Of a stretch of DNA of 45,248 bases, positions 36,567 through 45,226 are shown piece after piece; position 1 is the first letter of the stretch, and the number at the start of each line of letters is the position of its first letter. The stretch is from Candidatus Cloacimonadota bacterium. Its GTDB lineage: Bacteria > Muiribacteriota > UBA6191. The notes beneath the pieces were generated by a model, which saw only the letters and a program-made list of their open reading frames with translations, made no database searches and was not told the origin of the DNA. The stretch is taken from positions 1 through 45,248 of the forward strand of contig JAGSHD010000023.1 in NCBI GenBank assembly GCA_023954715.1. Reading direction: 5' to 3'. The position numbers and the translations under genes were made by a program.

Positions 36567-38819
36567 GTGTCGGATTTTCCTGTAGATCAACTATTGAATG
36601 ATGAGTTTTTGAATAAATCATTTCCCAAATTAATTATTTCATCAACGGGAAGTGGTAAAAGTACAAGACTACCCCAGTTTCTGATTAAAAAGAAAAAGAA
36701 GTTTATTCTAGTCGAGCCAAGAAGGGTTGTAGTAAAGTCATTGTATCATTATCTTCACGAGGTTTTGAAAGTCGAGGGAATTGCGTATCAGATACGATTT
36801 GAACGTGTAATTCAAACAAGTGATTGGGGTATAATAGTTACTCCAGGAATACTTATCTCCTATTTTCTACATGGTTTTCCTCAAGGCTTTGAAGATGCAA
36901 TGATACTTTTAGATGAGTTTCATGAGCGTCAAAAAGAAATTGATTTCATATTAGCTTTACTCAAAAATAGGAGCTTTACTAAGTTTATGCTTCTTTCTGC
37001 CACTTTAAAAGTAGAGGACTTAGAGGGTTACTCTTCTTTTGATAGTTATTGTTTGACAGAAAATAGGTTTAAAGTAGATCTACAATACGATAAAGGAGTA
37101 GGTTTCCCCACCCATATTAATTTAGAGACTAGAATATATCAGGCACTTAAAAATAGGGACTATAATAGTGCCTTGGTGTTTTTGCCTGGAAAAAGAGAGA
37201 TTTTTGCCTTACAAAAGTTTCTTACTGGTAAAACGAGTAAAAAAATATACCCAATTTATGGGGGACAAGACTTTGATGAACAAGACCTTTTTTTAAAAAG
37301 TAAAGAAGAAAAAGTTCTCTTAAGTACCAATATATTAGAGAGTTCTATTACAGTGGATGGGATCGATTTAATTGTTGATTCAGGCTTATCTAAAAGTATT
37401 CAATATCGGTATGGTCGAGAGGTTTTAAGTCTAGAGGCCATATCAGAGCAATCGGCCAATCAAAGATTAGGGCGTACAGGGCGTACAGGAGATGGAGTAT
37501 GTGTGCGCTTATGGGATAAATCTTTTCGTTTGGATGAAAAAAAAGTTCCAGAAATCTTAAGAAGTGATTTATCGGATATACTTTTAAAAGGATTAAAAAT
37601 AGGAGTACATTCGGACCAATTATCTTTTTTAGACCCACCTAAAGAGTATCAATGGAAAGATGCAAAGCTTAAATTATCATCATTGGGTTTATTAGATGAA
37701 AGTCCATCATCGGAGATTCCAATTAGCTTTTCAGTAGAAACGTTTAAGATTGTAGATGAACTCAAGAAGTCTAACAATAGTCAGTTTCTTTCTTATTATT
37801 TATTTATGTATGCCCTGGCAGAATTAAATTTACGATCTTCTTTTTTTGAAGCTATAGAGAAGCAAGAGCTAAAAATTCCAATTGATCTACATATTTATAA
37901 TTTAGAGGATTCAAAGTTAAAGGAGTTGTTAAAGCGAGATTATGGTTCATTTAAAAACCTCTTAAAACAGTATACTAATGACTTTGGGTGTATTTTTGAT
38001 CAGTCTATGGCCTTGGATGAGAGAAACAGCTTTGTTTTAAGGGTATGTAATATTCATAAGCAAGGTATGTATTTTCATGTAAAGAGGTCTGTTTTTCGTA
38101 ATGCTTATGGTGTAGAGCTATTGTTGAATGAGGAGATTGATACTAAGAAATACCCTGTTTGTTATGTTTTAGACTTTTTTGAATTAGAAGATGAAAAAAG
38201 AAAGAGAAAAATATTTGGTAGTAGCTACTTAAAAATGTCAAATACCAAATCAGAGCATTTTCCGATAACATCGTTGCGTTCTAAAAGGTTTTTTGTAAAA
38301 AACTCTCAAGCTTATGAAGAGTTTGATAAAATGTGTGGTCCTTATATTTTAGGGAATGAATCTAAAATTTTACAAGGTGATAGTTTAATAAATTATTACA
38401 AAGCCCCATCGATTTTAGCTAGTATTATAAAGGATATGGATACATTTTGTTTTTACTATAATTTACATCAAGATCTCATACCCACAAATAGTGATTCTAA
38501 GGGGTTTAAAGATATTGAAACCTTTTTATATAATTCTTTGAAGTCTTTTGGTGTTACTATATATGAAGATCTATTTTTACTAGAAAAAGAAGACTTCTTT
38601 GAAAGTGATTTTCTTTTCTCGCTACCAAGCTTACAAAAACAGTATCCTATGGTTTTGGATGAACCTGGAGCAAATTATCAAATGGAATATGATTTGAAAA
38701 AGCGTAAAGTATACTTTTGTCAGATAAAAGGAAGCAAATCACCAAGCAGTCTTATTTTAAAGAAGTTTTCAAAGTTAAGTTGCTTTTGGAAGTATAAAGG
38801 GAGAATAATTTCTGTTTAG
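36567..38819 (+). CDS. hrpB: HrpB-type DEAH-box ATP-dependent helicase
   Basis: 750 aa from a GTG start; the N-terminus (FPVDQLL) matches the usual HrpB beginning (LPID..L), which supports GTG. Walker A is SSTGSGKST (25-33), motif II is DEFH (116-119) as in HrpB, motif III is SAT (about 145), and motif VI is QRLGRTGRTG near 300. The winged-helix and helical bundle regions after 340 are diverged, and the C-terminal third is poorly conserved apart from a final YDLKKRKVYF...FW pattern. HrpB proteins are RNA-dependent ATPases whose cellular role is unclear. Probably co-transcribed with the hydrolase upstream and the genes downstream. Confidence 0.9.
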   Translation: MSDFPVDQLLNDEFLNKSFPKLIISSTGSGKSTRLPQFLIKKKKKFILVEPRRVVVKSLYHYLHEVLKVEGIAYQIRFERVIQTSDWGIIVTPGILISYFLHGFPQGFEDAMILLDEFHERQKEIDFILALLKNRSFTKFMLLSATLKVEDLEGYSSFDSYCLTENRFKVDLQYDKGVGFPTHINLETRIYQALKNRDYNSALVFLPGKREIFALQKFLTGKTSKKIYPIYGGQDFDEQDLFLKSKEEKVLLSTNILESSITVDGIDLIVDSGLSKSIQYRYGREVLSLEAISEQSANQRLGRTGRTGDGVCVRLWDKSFRLDEKKVPEILRSDLSDILLKGLKIGVHSDQLSFLDPPKEYQWKDAKLKLSSLGLLDESPSSEIPISFSVETFKIVDELKKSNNSQFLSYYLFMYALAELNLRSSFFEAIEKQELKIPIDLHIYNLEDSKLKELLKRDYGSFKNLLKQYTNDFGCIFDQSMALDERNSFVLRVCNIHKQGMYFHVKRSVFRNAYGVELLLNEEIDTKKYPVCYVLDFFELEDEKRKRKIFGSSYLKMSNTKSEHFPITSLRSKRFFVKNSQAYEEFDKMCGPYILGNESKILQGDSLINYYKAPSILASIIKDMDTFCFYYNLHQDLIPTNSDSKGFKDIETFLYNSLKSFGVTIYEDLFLLEKEDFFESDFLFSLPSLQKQYPMVLDEPGANYQMEYDLKKRKVYFCQIKGSKSPSSLILKKFSKLSCFWKYKGRIISV

Positions 38820-38862
38820 TCTTTTGTGTGAAAAAGAGTTTTTATAGAGATAAGAGTTGAGC

Positions 38863-40191
38863 ATGCAGATAAAAGTGTTAGGACATTCTAGCTTATATAT
38901 AGAGTTTTTGGATCAGAAGATTCTTGTGGACCCATGCCTTCAATCAGAAATCATGGGGGTGTATAGAAGATTTCCGGATTTAGGGGATTTAGACTTTCAG
39001 CTACCCACAGCAGATATTATAATTCTTACTCACCATCATTGGGATGTTGTTTGTATCGAAACACTGTTATCTTTCAAAAAGGATATAAAGATACTGATAC
39101 CAAATAACTCTCAATTAATTTCGATATTAAAGCAGCTTGAGTTTGTGAATGTAGAAGTATTAGAGCCATGGCAATCAATCAATTTTATTGGCGGGCAGCT
39201 GATGTCAGTTCCTTCTCATGTGAGTTTTGGAGAAATGGGGTTTGTACTAAGTACCGACACCAGTACTTTTCTTAATTTGGCAGATTGTAAAGTGACGAAT
39301 GAGATAGTTCAAGGGATAAATCTAAGATTTGAAACGGTGGACTTATGCTTTGCGCCATTTCAAAGCTATGATGAAATGGCAGTCTTAAAAAGAGAGAATA
39401 GTAAGTTGTCGCATCAATATTTGATAGAGCAAGCGACCTTGATTTCAAAGATTAAATCTCAAGTTGTATTGCCCTTTAAGGATGGAATTTATTATCCAAA
39501 TTCAGATATAATGAATAAAAAGTCCTTTTTGTATTCACCGTTTCAGTTTATAAAGCTGATGAGAGAGATAAACCCAAACATACAGTCGGATATTTTAATC
39601 AGTTTGGATGAGATAACATTATTGGACTCAAAAGTTAATATCAAGCGACAAGATCGCTTCTCTTCTGATGAGCTAATGGCCTTATTCAATGAATATAGGT
39701 TTTACGACCACAATCAAAATTTTGGTAGTGGCTTTCAAGAAAGAGTTCACTCCGTTGAGGCTTTAATTGATGTTAGAAAATTTTTGTTAGAGGATTTTTA
39801 TCGATATCTAAATGCAAAGATGAAAAAACAGTGTAGACTCGAATCTGTTATTTTTAGCATAGATATTGAAAACTGTACTACAGGGTTTGAAGTGGACTTT
39901 AGCACTTCTCATGTGGAGCTAAAACCGATAACGGACTTGAGTTCTGTGTGTGTTTTCAATATCTTATTAGAAGATTTGATAGATTTAATTCACGGGCGTC
40001 AATTGTTGTCTATTCTTATGCAGACTGATAGAGTATCTGTTAAGGGATTAAGTGATCAGATGAAATATAGAGCTTTGGATATAATGTTTGCAGCAGGCTT
40101 TGCAGACAGTTATAAGTTAGATTCCTATTTAAGTTATATACAAGAAAACCCCATAATTTCTTATGGAGATATAAGTGAGGATATATATTAA
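38863..40191 (+). CDS. CMAH-like metallo-beta-lactamase-fold protein with altered metal motif
   Basis: 442 aa from the ATG at 38863 (AAGAG 6 nt upstream); a TTG at 38857 has no room for ribosome binding. The MBL fold begins at once (LGHSSLYIEF, ILVDPCL). The metal motif HxHxDH reads His57-His58-His59-Trp60-Asp61-Val62, so the last His is missing. Later blocks (STDTSTFLNLADCKVTNEI, VDLCFAPFQ, VVLPFKDGIYYPNSD, and the helix VEALIDVRKFLLEDFYRYL) follow the order of the MBL part of CMP-Neu5Ac hydroxylase (CMAH) and its bacterial relatives. The Rieske domain of CMAH is absent. The C-terminal 130 residues resemble the extension of those relatives. Function unknown; it may be non-catalytic or use one metal. 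Confidence 0.78.
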   Translation: MQIKVLGHSSLYIEFLDQKILVDPCLQSEIMGVYRRFPDLGDLDFQLPTADIIILTHHHWDVVCIETLLSFKKDIKILIPNNSQLISILKQLEFVNVEVLEPWQSINFIGGQLMSVPSHVSFGEMGFVLSTDTSTFLNLADCKVTNEIVQGINLRFETVDLCFAPFQSYDEMAVLKRENSKLSHQYLIEQATLISKIKSQVVLPFKDGIYYPNSDIMNKKSFLYSPFQFIKLMREINPNIQSDILISLDEITLLDSKVNIKRQDRFSSDELMALFNEYRFYDHNQNFGSGFQERVHSVEALIDVRKFLLEDFYRYLNAKMKKQCRLESVIFSIDIENCTTGFEVDFSTSHVELKPITDLSSVCVFNILLEDLIDLIHGRQLLSILMQTDRVSVKGLSDQMKYRALDIMFAAGFADSYKLDSYLSYIQENPIISYGDISEDIY

Positions 40192-41630
40192 TGATTAAAG
40201 TAAATCCCATATTATGGATACTACAATCAGACAAAACTAGAGGGTTTATACCTTGTCGATGGATATCTACTAAGTTAATAACTTTGCTTTTTGTACTTAT
40301 TCTGCATGTTTCTGTGAGTGTAAGTGAAATTACAATTTTTCAAAATACAGAGTTTTATTATAACTTGTCCCAAGATTTAGACGCCGCATCTTCAGAGCGG
40401 ATTACAGAAATATTAAATAAAGGAGTGATTGATCTTTGGAAAGATCCAAGGTATTTAAAATCTTTTAAAATGATTGATGAATCCTCAATGTTGTCAGATA
40501 TCATAAAGTATCAAAAAATCATCAGTACTATCATTCATTTGAATATTCTTACAAAGGTAAATGATAAACGATATTTTTATATGAGAGAGTCCATACGTAG
40601 AGTAGCTAGAGCGAGTATAGATACAAGCGTAGAAAAAGCAGTGACAAAATTGGTGGATTCAGATTTGATTGCAGTGTTTATTGATCCTCAATTTAGGGCG
40701 ATGGTATCTCCTTTAGTGGAGTCAGGGTACTTAGAAAAATACTTTTCAATCGTCGCAGATCTAAACTATTTTGAAAATGATGTTGAGTTTAAAAGCAAGT
40801 GGGATGATCTATATCAAAGATATCTAAAGGTGAACTATAATTCTGACGCAAAAGTTATCTCACTTATGGAGATTGTTGAATCAAGTTCAGAAGAAGTTAA
40901 AAATATGGCAAGAAATGTTAGAGATTCGGGCTTTTATGAGGTGAAGCTTTCTCCTAAGCAAATGGCATCCTTAAAGTCTCCTCTTTATGCAGTTTATGAT
41001 GGTTATGTCCGAGATGAAAAGTGGGCAAAATCTATACAAGTCTTAACTAAGAAAAAGCTCTTCTTCAAAGCAATTCAGGATGGAGAACAAAAAGTTCAGC
41101 GATACTTTGAAAGAGTTCTTCGTAAGAAAGCAGCTAAAAAAAAAGCCCTTGTTGAAGAGTTTTTATCAAGTAAGTTATTTAAGCAGTTTTTAGGAGCAAG
41201 TAGCTCATCCATTTATTTATTTCTGTTGGAAGAGGGCATATTAAAGGAGTTTGTTAATAATCTTGATGAAATCGAATATTTGTTGCAGACCTCCAAAAGT
41301 CCTCAATTCAAAAAGAATGAACTGTCTATGTCTCTAAAGAAGAAAAAGTTAGGTAAACAAAGACAATTGCGAAAAAAGCGAGAGCGAGATTTTGGCAACT
41401 GTTACGAAAATATGTCTAGAATGATGGCTGTTCGTGAGAAATACTCTAGAAAAATGAGAAAAGAAGTTTATATTAAAAGTGTTGAAGATCGAATCGAGTT
41501 TTTTGAAAAAACAGGGTTAAAAATACAAATTTGTCCTACGGGAGGAAAGTATCTTTCTTCTAAATTTGGTAGAATACAATGTACATATCATGGGGATGCT
41601 CCGATTATAAAGATAGAGTCTTCAAAATAA
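40191..41630 (+). CDS. Uncharacterised exported or membrane-anchored basic protein
   Basis: 479 aa; the ATG shares one base with the stop of the preceding gene (TAATG). A single hydrophobic segment at about 28-46 (LITLLFVLILHVSVSV) could be a late signal peptide or anchor. The rest is helical and lysine-rich. Two diverged helical units seem to repeat (around VIDLWKDPRYLKSFKMIDES and LIAVFIDPQFRAMVSPLVES), with perhaps more later. Near the end is a very basic stretch (about 390-410) and a segment with three Cys (about 412-475). I recognise no family. Linkage to the CMAH-like gene by overlap suggests a shared process. Confidence 0.75.
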   Translation: MIKVNPILWILQSDKTRGFIPCRWISTKLITLLFVLILHVSVSVSEITIFQNTEFYYNLSQDLDAASSERITEILNKGVIDLWKDPRYLKSFKMIDESSMLSDIIKYQKIISTIIHLNILTKVNDKRYFYMRESIRRVARASIDTSVEKAVTKLVDSDLIAVFIDPQFRAMVSPLVESGYLEKYFSIVADLNYFENDVEFKSKWDDLYQRYLKVNYNSDAKVISLMEIVESSSEEVKNMARNVRDSGFYEVKLSPKQMASLKSPLYAVYDGYVRDEKWAKSIQVLTKKKLFFKAIQDGEQKVQRYFERVLRKKAAKKKALVEEFLSSKLFKQFLGASSSSIYLFLLEEGILKEFVNNLDEIEYLLQTSKSPQFKKNELSMSLKKKKLGKQRQLRKKRERDFGNCYENMSRMMAVREKYSRKMRKEVYIKSVEDRIEFFEKTGLKIQICPTGGKYLSSKFGRIQCTYHGDAPIIKIESSK

Positions 41631-41681
41631 GTGAGAAATACTATTTGTGTTAAGCACAATTGTTAATTTAGTATCGAAATT

Positions 41682-43184
41682 ATGAATGAACAAATAGCTA
41701 AAATAATTCAAGCTTGGAGAGGTGCAACCAAGCAAAATAAGTTAGACCTCATACGTGATATTGTTAAAACAGGACAGCGAGATGGTATTAAGCTGTTATC
41801 CCAAATTGTCTCACGAGATAATGACATTGAAGTACGTCAATCCGCTAGAAAAGCCTATAATGTTTTATATCGATATTGCTTTGGTGAAGCAGAAGAAGTA
41901 GACAAAAAAGATTCGGCTGTTAAAGAGTTAACTTTAGATAAAATTTACGATATGTTAGCTGATGGAGACCCTGAGCAAGAGTTTGAGATAATGACTTACT
42001 TGCAAGAACGTCCCATACCAGAAGTTTTAGAATATTTGAGAGAACATTATCTAGCGTATACAGATGACCGTGTTAAGGCAACATTAGTTAAAACTATTGG
42101 TATGCAAGCTTCTGCAGCAGATGTGCCGATCGTTTATACTTTTTTAGAAGATGAATCTCCTAGAGTGAGAGCAAATGCCATTGAGGCCCTAGAGTACATA
42201 AATCACCCTAATACTTACTCAATATATGTACAGTGGTTAAGTGACACTGATAACAGAGTTAAAGCCAATTGTATCAAAGCCTTAAGGCGTTTAGGTTCAT
42301 CTAATGTAAATCGTATACTAGAAGATATGTTACATTCAGATTATGTGGCATATAAAGAGTCAGCGCTTTATGTAATTTCATTGACACCTAGCGTGAGTGG
42401 TTTGTATTTAATTCAAAACTTTCTAGCACAAGAACTCGATGTTTCTTTGATTGAAAATGCTATAAATATTATACAAGATTTTGTTGGTAACAATATTGAA
42501 GGGGCAGATGAGTATTTGTCCGAATATTATGGCGATAACTCCTATTTAGAGTATGACGATATAGTTGATTGTGGATTTGATGAAAAAGACCTAGAGTCAG
42601 AAGATCCAGATATAGTTTTAAGGGCTTTGTCTAGGATACTTGAAAATCATTATGTAGACTTTGGTTCGCAGCTATCTAAGATTTTAGATACACACACTAA
42701 CAATGTAAAAATTGTATCTTATTTGATTCGAATTTTGGGTGAGTTTAAATTAAAAGAGTTTTTACCTCAAATTTTACCTTACTTAAATTCAAAAGATGAT
42801 AGAGTACGTGCTAATACTGTTGAAACAATTGGTAGTTTTGGGAAGGCTGAAATTTTTCTAGAAAAATACCTAAATGATCCAAACAATAGGGTTAGAGCGA
42901 ATGCGATTATTGCATTGAATGGTACTAGAGTAGATCCACTACAAAACTGTATTGAGTTAGCTTATCATTCGGATCCACTATATAAAAGAAGTGCAATTTT
43001 TGCCATGAAGCACTTGAAAAACCCTAAGTGTCTTGATGTGTTATCCTTTTTAGTTAGAGATCAAGATGAGTTGGTTAGAAATCAAGCACTTGAAGTGATA
43101 CAATTTTATGAGATTTGTGGGATTCGAGAGGCTACAAAGGTATTACAAAATTGTGGTGTATCCTTGTATCAGCTAGAAGATTAA
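41682..43184 (+). CDS. HEAT-repeat protein
   Basis: 500 aa, cytoplasmic, acidic. It is made of HEAT/PBS-lyase-type helical repeats; clear units are DRVKATLVKTIGMQ, PRVRANAIEALEYI, NRVKANCIKALRRLG, DRVRANTVETIGSFG and NRVRANAIIALNG. Repeats run from about 15 to the end, with an acidic insert near 285-310. Such scaffolds bind other proteins; no catalytic motif is seen. It starts 51 bp after the previous gene and ends the cluster. A short inverted repeat TTGTG/CACAA (41645-41659) lies before the start and may be regulatory. Confidence 0.87.
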   Translation: MNEQIAKIIQAWRGATKQNKLDLIRDIVKTGQRDGIKLLSQIVSRDNDIEVRQSARKAYNVLYRYCFGEAEEVDKKDSAVKELTLDKIYDMLADGDPEQEFEIMTYLQERPIPEVLEYLREHYLAYTDDRVKATLVKTIGMQASAADVPIVYTFLEDESPRVRANAIEALEYINHPNTYSIYVQWLSDTDNRVKANCIKALRRLGSSNVNRILEDMLHSDYVAYKESALYVISLTPSVSGLYLIQNFLAQELDVSLIENAINIIQDFVGNNIEGADEYLSEYYGDNSYLEYDDIVDCGFDEKDLESEDPDIVLRALSRILENHYVDFGSQLSKILDTHTNNVKIVSYLIRILGEFKLKEFLPQILPYLNSKDDRVRANTVETIGSFGKAEIFLEKYLNDPNNRVRANAIIALNGTRVDPLQNCIELAYHSDPLYKRSAIFAMKHLKNPKCLDVLSFLVRDQDELVRNQALEVIQFYEICGIREATKVLQNCGVSLYQLED

Positions 43185-43194
43185 TATGATACCT

Positions 43195-43219
43195 CTTTTA
43201 ATCGACTAATGATTAAAAG
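43195..43219 (+). terminator. Possible weak terminator after the HEAT gene
   Basis: CTTTTAATC (43195-43203) pairs perfectly with GATTAAAAG (43211-43219) around a 7-nt loop, 11 nt after the stop. Only CTTTCCTT follows, so the T-tract is poor. Confidence 0.4.
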
Positions 43220-43261
43220 CTTTCCTTCAATAAATAATTTTACCCTCGTTTTCATTTGTTA

Positions 43262-43292
43262 TTGACTGTATGGTGAACAAAGTATTTATACT
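43262..43292 (+). promoter_or_regulatory. Promoter upstream of ispG-def
   Basis: TTGACT (43262-43267), 19-bp spacer, TATACT (43287-43292). Both hexamers are good; the spacing is slightly long. Confidence 0.45.
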
Positions 43293-43506
43293 ATTTAAAA
43301 ATGCTGTTGTTTAATACTATAGAATACTTTTGACTTTAGAATAACTCCAATTCGACTTGCTTTTGTAATTGTATTTGCTTTGGTGTAAATTGTACTGAAC
43401 TCGTAAATACCATAGGGATTACTTATATTTGTAGATCTTAATGGATATAGTTATTAAGAGTATAAAAGCCAAGAAACAGTGATATTGGTATAGGATCGGA
43501 AAGAAA

Positions 43507-44577
43507 ATGAGACATAAAACAAGAGAAGTAACTATTGGAGACTTAGCTGTTGGGGGAAGAAATCCTGTTATAGTTCAATCTATGACTACCACAGATACTA
43601 GGGATTTTGATGCAACTATAGCCGAAATAAGAGCACTCGAAGAAGCTCAATGCGAAATGGTTCGTGTGGCATTTTTAAATAAAAAGTCGTATGACTCCTT
43701 AGTAGAAATAAAAAGATTAACTAAGATTCCACTAATTGTTGATATTCACTTTACTGCAGAACTAGCTTTATTGGCAATGGAGGCAGGGGCTGACAAAATT
43801 AGGATAAATCCTGGTAACTTAGGTGGACTCGGAAAACTAGATAAAATTTTAGAGATGGCAAGAAACAAAGGTGTTGCTATCAGGATTGGAGTGAACTCAG
43901 GCTCTGTAGAAAAGGATTTGTTAGATAAATATGGATATCCTTGTCCTGATGCTATCGTAGAGTCAGCAATGCGATGGGTAGAATATTGTGAAAGTAAAAA
44001 GTTTGAAAACTTAGTATTATCATTAAAGTCTTCTAATGTTCAGACTTCGATTCAGTCTTATCAAAAAATATCTAAACTTTGTGACTATCCACTTCATGTT
44101 GGTATCACTGAGGCTGGTATGGGTGAATACGCAAAAATAAAATCAGCTGTTGGTATAGGTAGTCTTTTAACACAAGGAATTGGAGATACTATTCGGTGTT
44201 CTATCGTTGGAGATCCAGTAGAAGAGATAAAGACTTGTTACAATATTTTGAAATCTACTGGTGTTCGAGTTTTAGAGCCAGAGTTGATAGCTTGTCCTAC
44301 CTGCGGAAGAATTCAAATTGATCTAGAAAAGCTAGTACATGAAGTAGAAGAAAAAATGAAAGGCATCAAAGAGACTATTAAAATCTCTGTATTAGGCTGT
44401 CCAGTGAATGGGCCTGGGGAAGCAAGAGAAGCTGACCTTGGAATAGCTGGTGGGAACGGTAAAGGCTGGGTCTATCGAGATGGAGAAGTGATTCGTACAG
44501 TAAAAGAAGAAGAGTTGTTAGACGCTCTTATGGAAGAAGTAGATATTTGGAAACAGGAGCAAGTAAAAAATGGCTAA
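43507..44577 (+). CDS. ispG: 4-hydroxy-3-methylbut-2-enyl diphosphate synthase
   Basis: 356 aa, the short bacterial two-domain form. The TIM barrel includes PVIVQSMTTTDTRD, VDIHFTAELAL and RINPGNLGG. The [4Fe-4S] ligands are Cys263 and Cys266 (CPTCGR) and Cys298 (GCPVNGPGE), with the catalytic Glu305. It performs the penultimate step of the non-mevalonate isoprenoid pathway. The def gene starts inside its last codons (8-bp overlap). Sequence GGATCGGAAAG before the start serves as ribosome-binding site. Confidence 0.97.
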   Translation: MRHKTREVTIGDLAVGGRNPVIVQSMTTTDTRDFDATIAEIRALEEAQCEMVRVAFLNKKSYDSLVEIKRLTKIPLIVDIHFTAELALLAMEAGADKIRINPGNLGGLGKLDKILEMARNKGVAIRIGVNSGSVEKDLLDKYGYPCPDAIVESAMRWVEYCESKKFENLVLSLKSSNVQTSIQSYQKISKLCDYPLHVGITEAGMGEYAKIKSAVGIGSLLTQGIGDTIRCSIVGDPVEEIKTCYNILKSTGVRVLEPELIACPTCGRIQIDLEKLVHEVEEKMKGIKETIKISVLGCPVNGPGEAREADLGIAGGNGKGWVYRDGEVIRTVKEEELLDALMEEVDIWKQEQVKNG

Positions 44578-45064
44578 AGTACTAGAAATATTAAAACATG
44601 GAGCACAAAGCTTAAAAGAGCCGAGCGCATTTTCTAAGTTTGATACTAAACAAGACAGAGAAAGAGTTCAAAACTTAGTTGAAGACATGATTGTTACTCT
44701 TCGAGAAGCAGGTGGAGTTGGATTGGCCGCGCCACAAGTAGGGGTTAATGAGAGAATTCTATTGATTGAAGTGGATAACAATCCTAGGTATTCCAAAATG
44801 CCTAATTTTGAATTAAAAGTATTCGTTAATCCAATCATCCAAAAAGTAAGTAACAAACAAGGTTACTTTGTAGAAGGTTGTTTATCTGTACCAAACGAAT
44901 GGATAGAGTTAAAAAGACCTAAGTGGGTAAAAGTATCGTGGCAAGATCAATACGGTAGACCGTACACAAAAAAACTAACAGGTGTAGCTGCCAGAATATT
45001 TTTTCATGAATATGATCATTTAGAGGGATTATTAATATCAGACTTCATGGAAGGGTATGAATAG
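44570..45064 (+). CDS. def: Peptide deformylase
   Basis: 164 aa. All three family motifs are intact: GVGLAAPQ (49-56), EGCLS with Cys104, and HEYDH (146-150) whose two His, with Cys104, bind the metal and Glu147 is catalytic. It removes the formyl group from new proteins. It overlaps ispG by 8 bp and has AGGAG (44555-44559) 10 nt before its ATG, inside ispG. No methionyl-tRNA formyltransferase gene follows within the window, although the two are often adjacent elsewhere. Confidence 0.97.
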   Translation: MAKVLEILKHGAQSLKEPSAFSKFDTKQDRERVQNLVEDMIVTLREAGGVGLAAPQVGVNERILLIEVDNNPRYSKMPNFELKVFVNPIIQKVSNKQGYFVEGCLSVPNEWIELKRPKWVKVSWQDQYGRPYTKKLTGVAARIFFHEYDHLEGLLISDFMEGYE

Positions 45065-45133
45065 ACCTATAGATGAAAACAACTAGAGTTTTTTGACTTT
45101 TTAAAAGAAAAACAAAATAAATTAAAATAGTTG

Positions 45134-45162
45134 TTGACTTTGTATCAACATGAGCGTAATAT
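45134..45162 (+). promoter_or_regulatory. Strong promoter for a gene beyond the window
   Basis: TTGACT (45134-45139), 17-bp spacer, TAATAT (45157-45162). Optimal spacing; the style would suit a stable-RNA operon, but the product is not visible. Confidence 0.6.
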
Positions 45163-45167
45163 AACGA

Positions 45168-45226
45168 CCTTCTCAACCGAGAGGGCGTCGCAGATGCGGA
45201 CAAGACGAGATTATATCGAAGTCTTG
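45168..45226 (+). other. Structured leader with two stem-loops
   Basis: CCTTCTC (45168-45174) pairs with GAGAGGG (45179-45185) around AACC, starting near the expected transcription start. CAAGAC (45201-45206) pairs with GTCTTG (45221-45226) around a 14-nt loop. Local G+C is higher than in the flanking DNA. It may be an rRNA or mRNA leader. Confidence 0.5.

Larger units (their letters stand above)
43185..43506. other. Intergenic region before ispG
   Basis: 322 bp with no credible ORF. It contains a hairpin just after the HEAT gene and at least one good promoter (43262-43292), leaving a leader of about 210 nt before ispG. Other TTGACT-like (43330) and TTGCTT-like (43376) hexamers lack good partners. 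Confidence 0.5.

Noticed and set aside
38857..38862. TTG start for the CMAH-like protein
   Set aside because: The ribosome-binding site abuts it; the ATG at 38863 has proper spacing.
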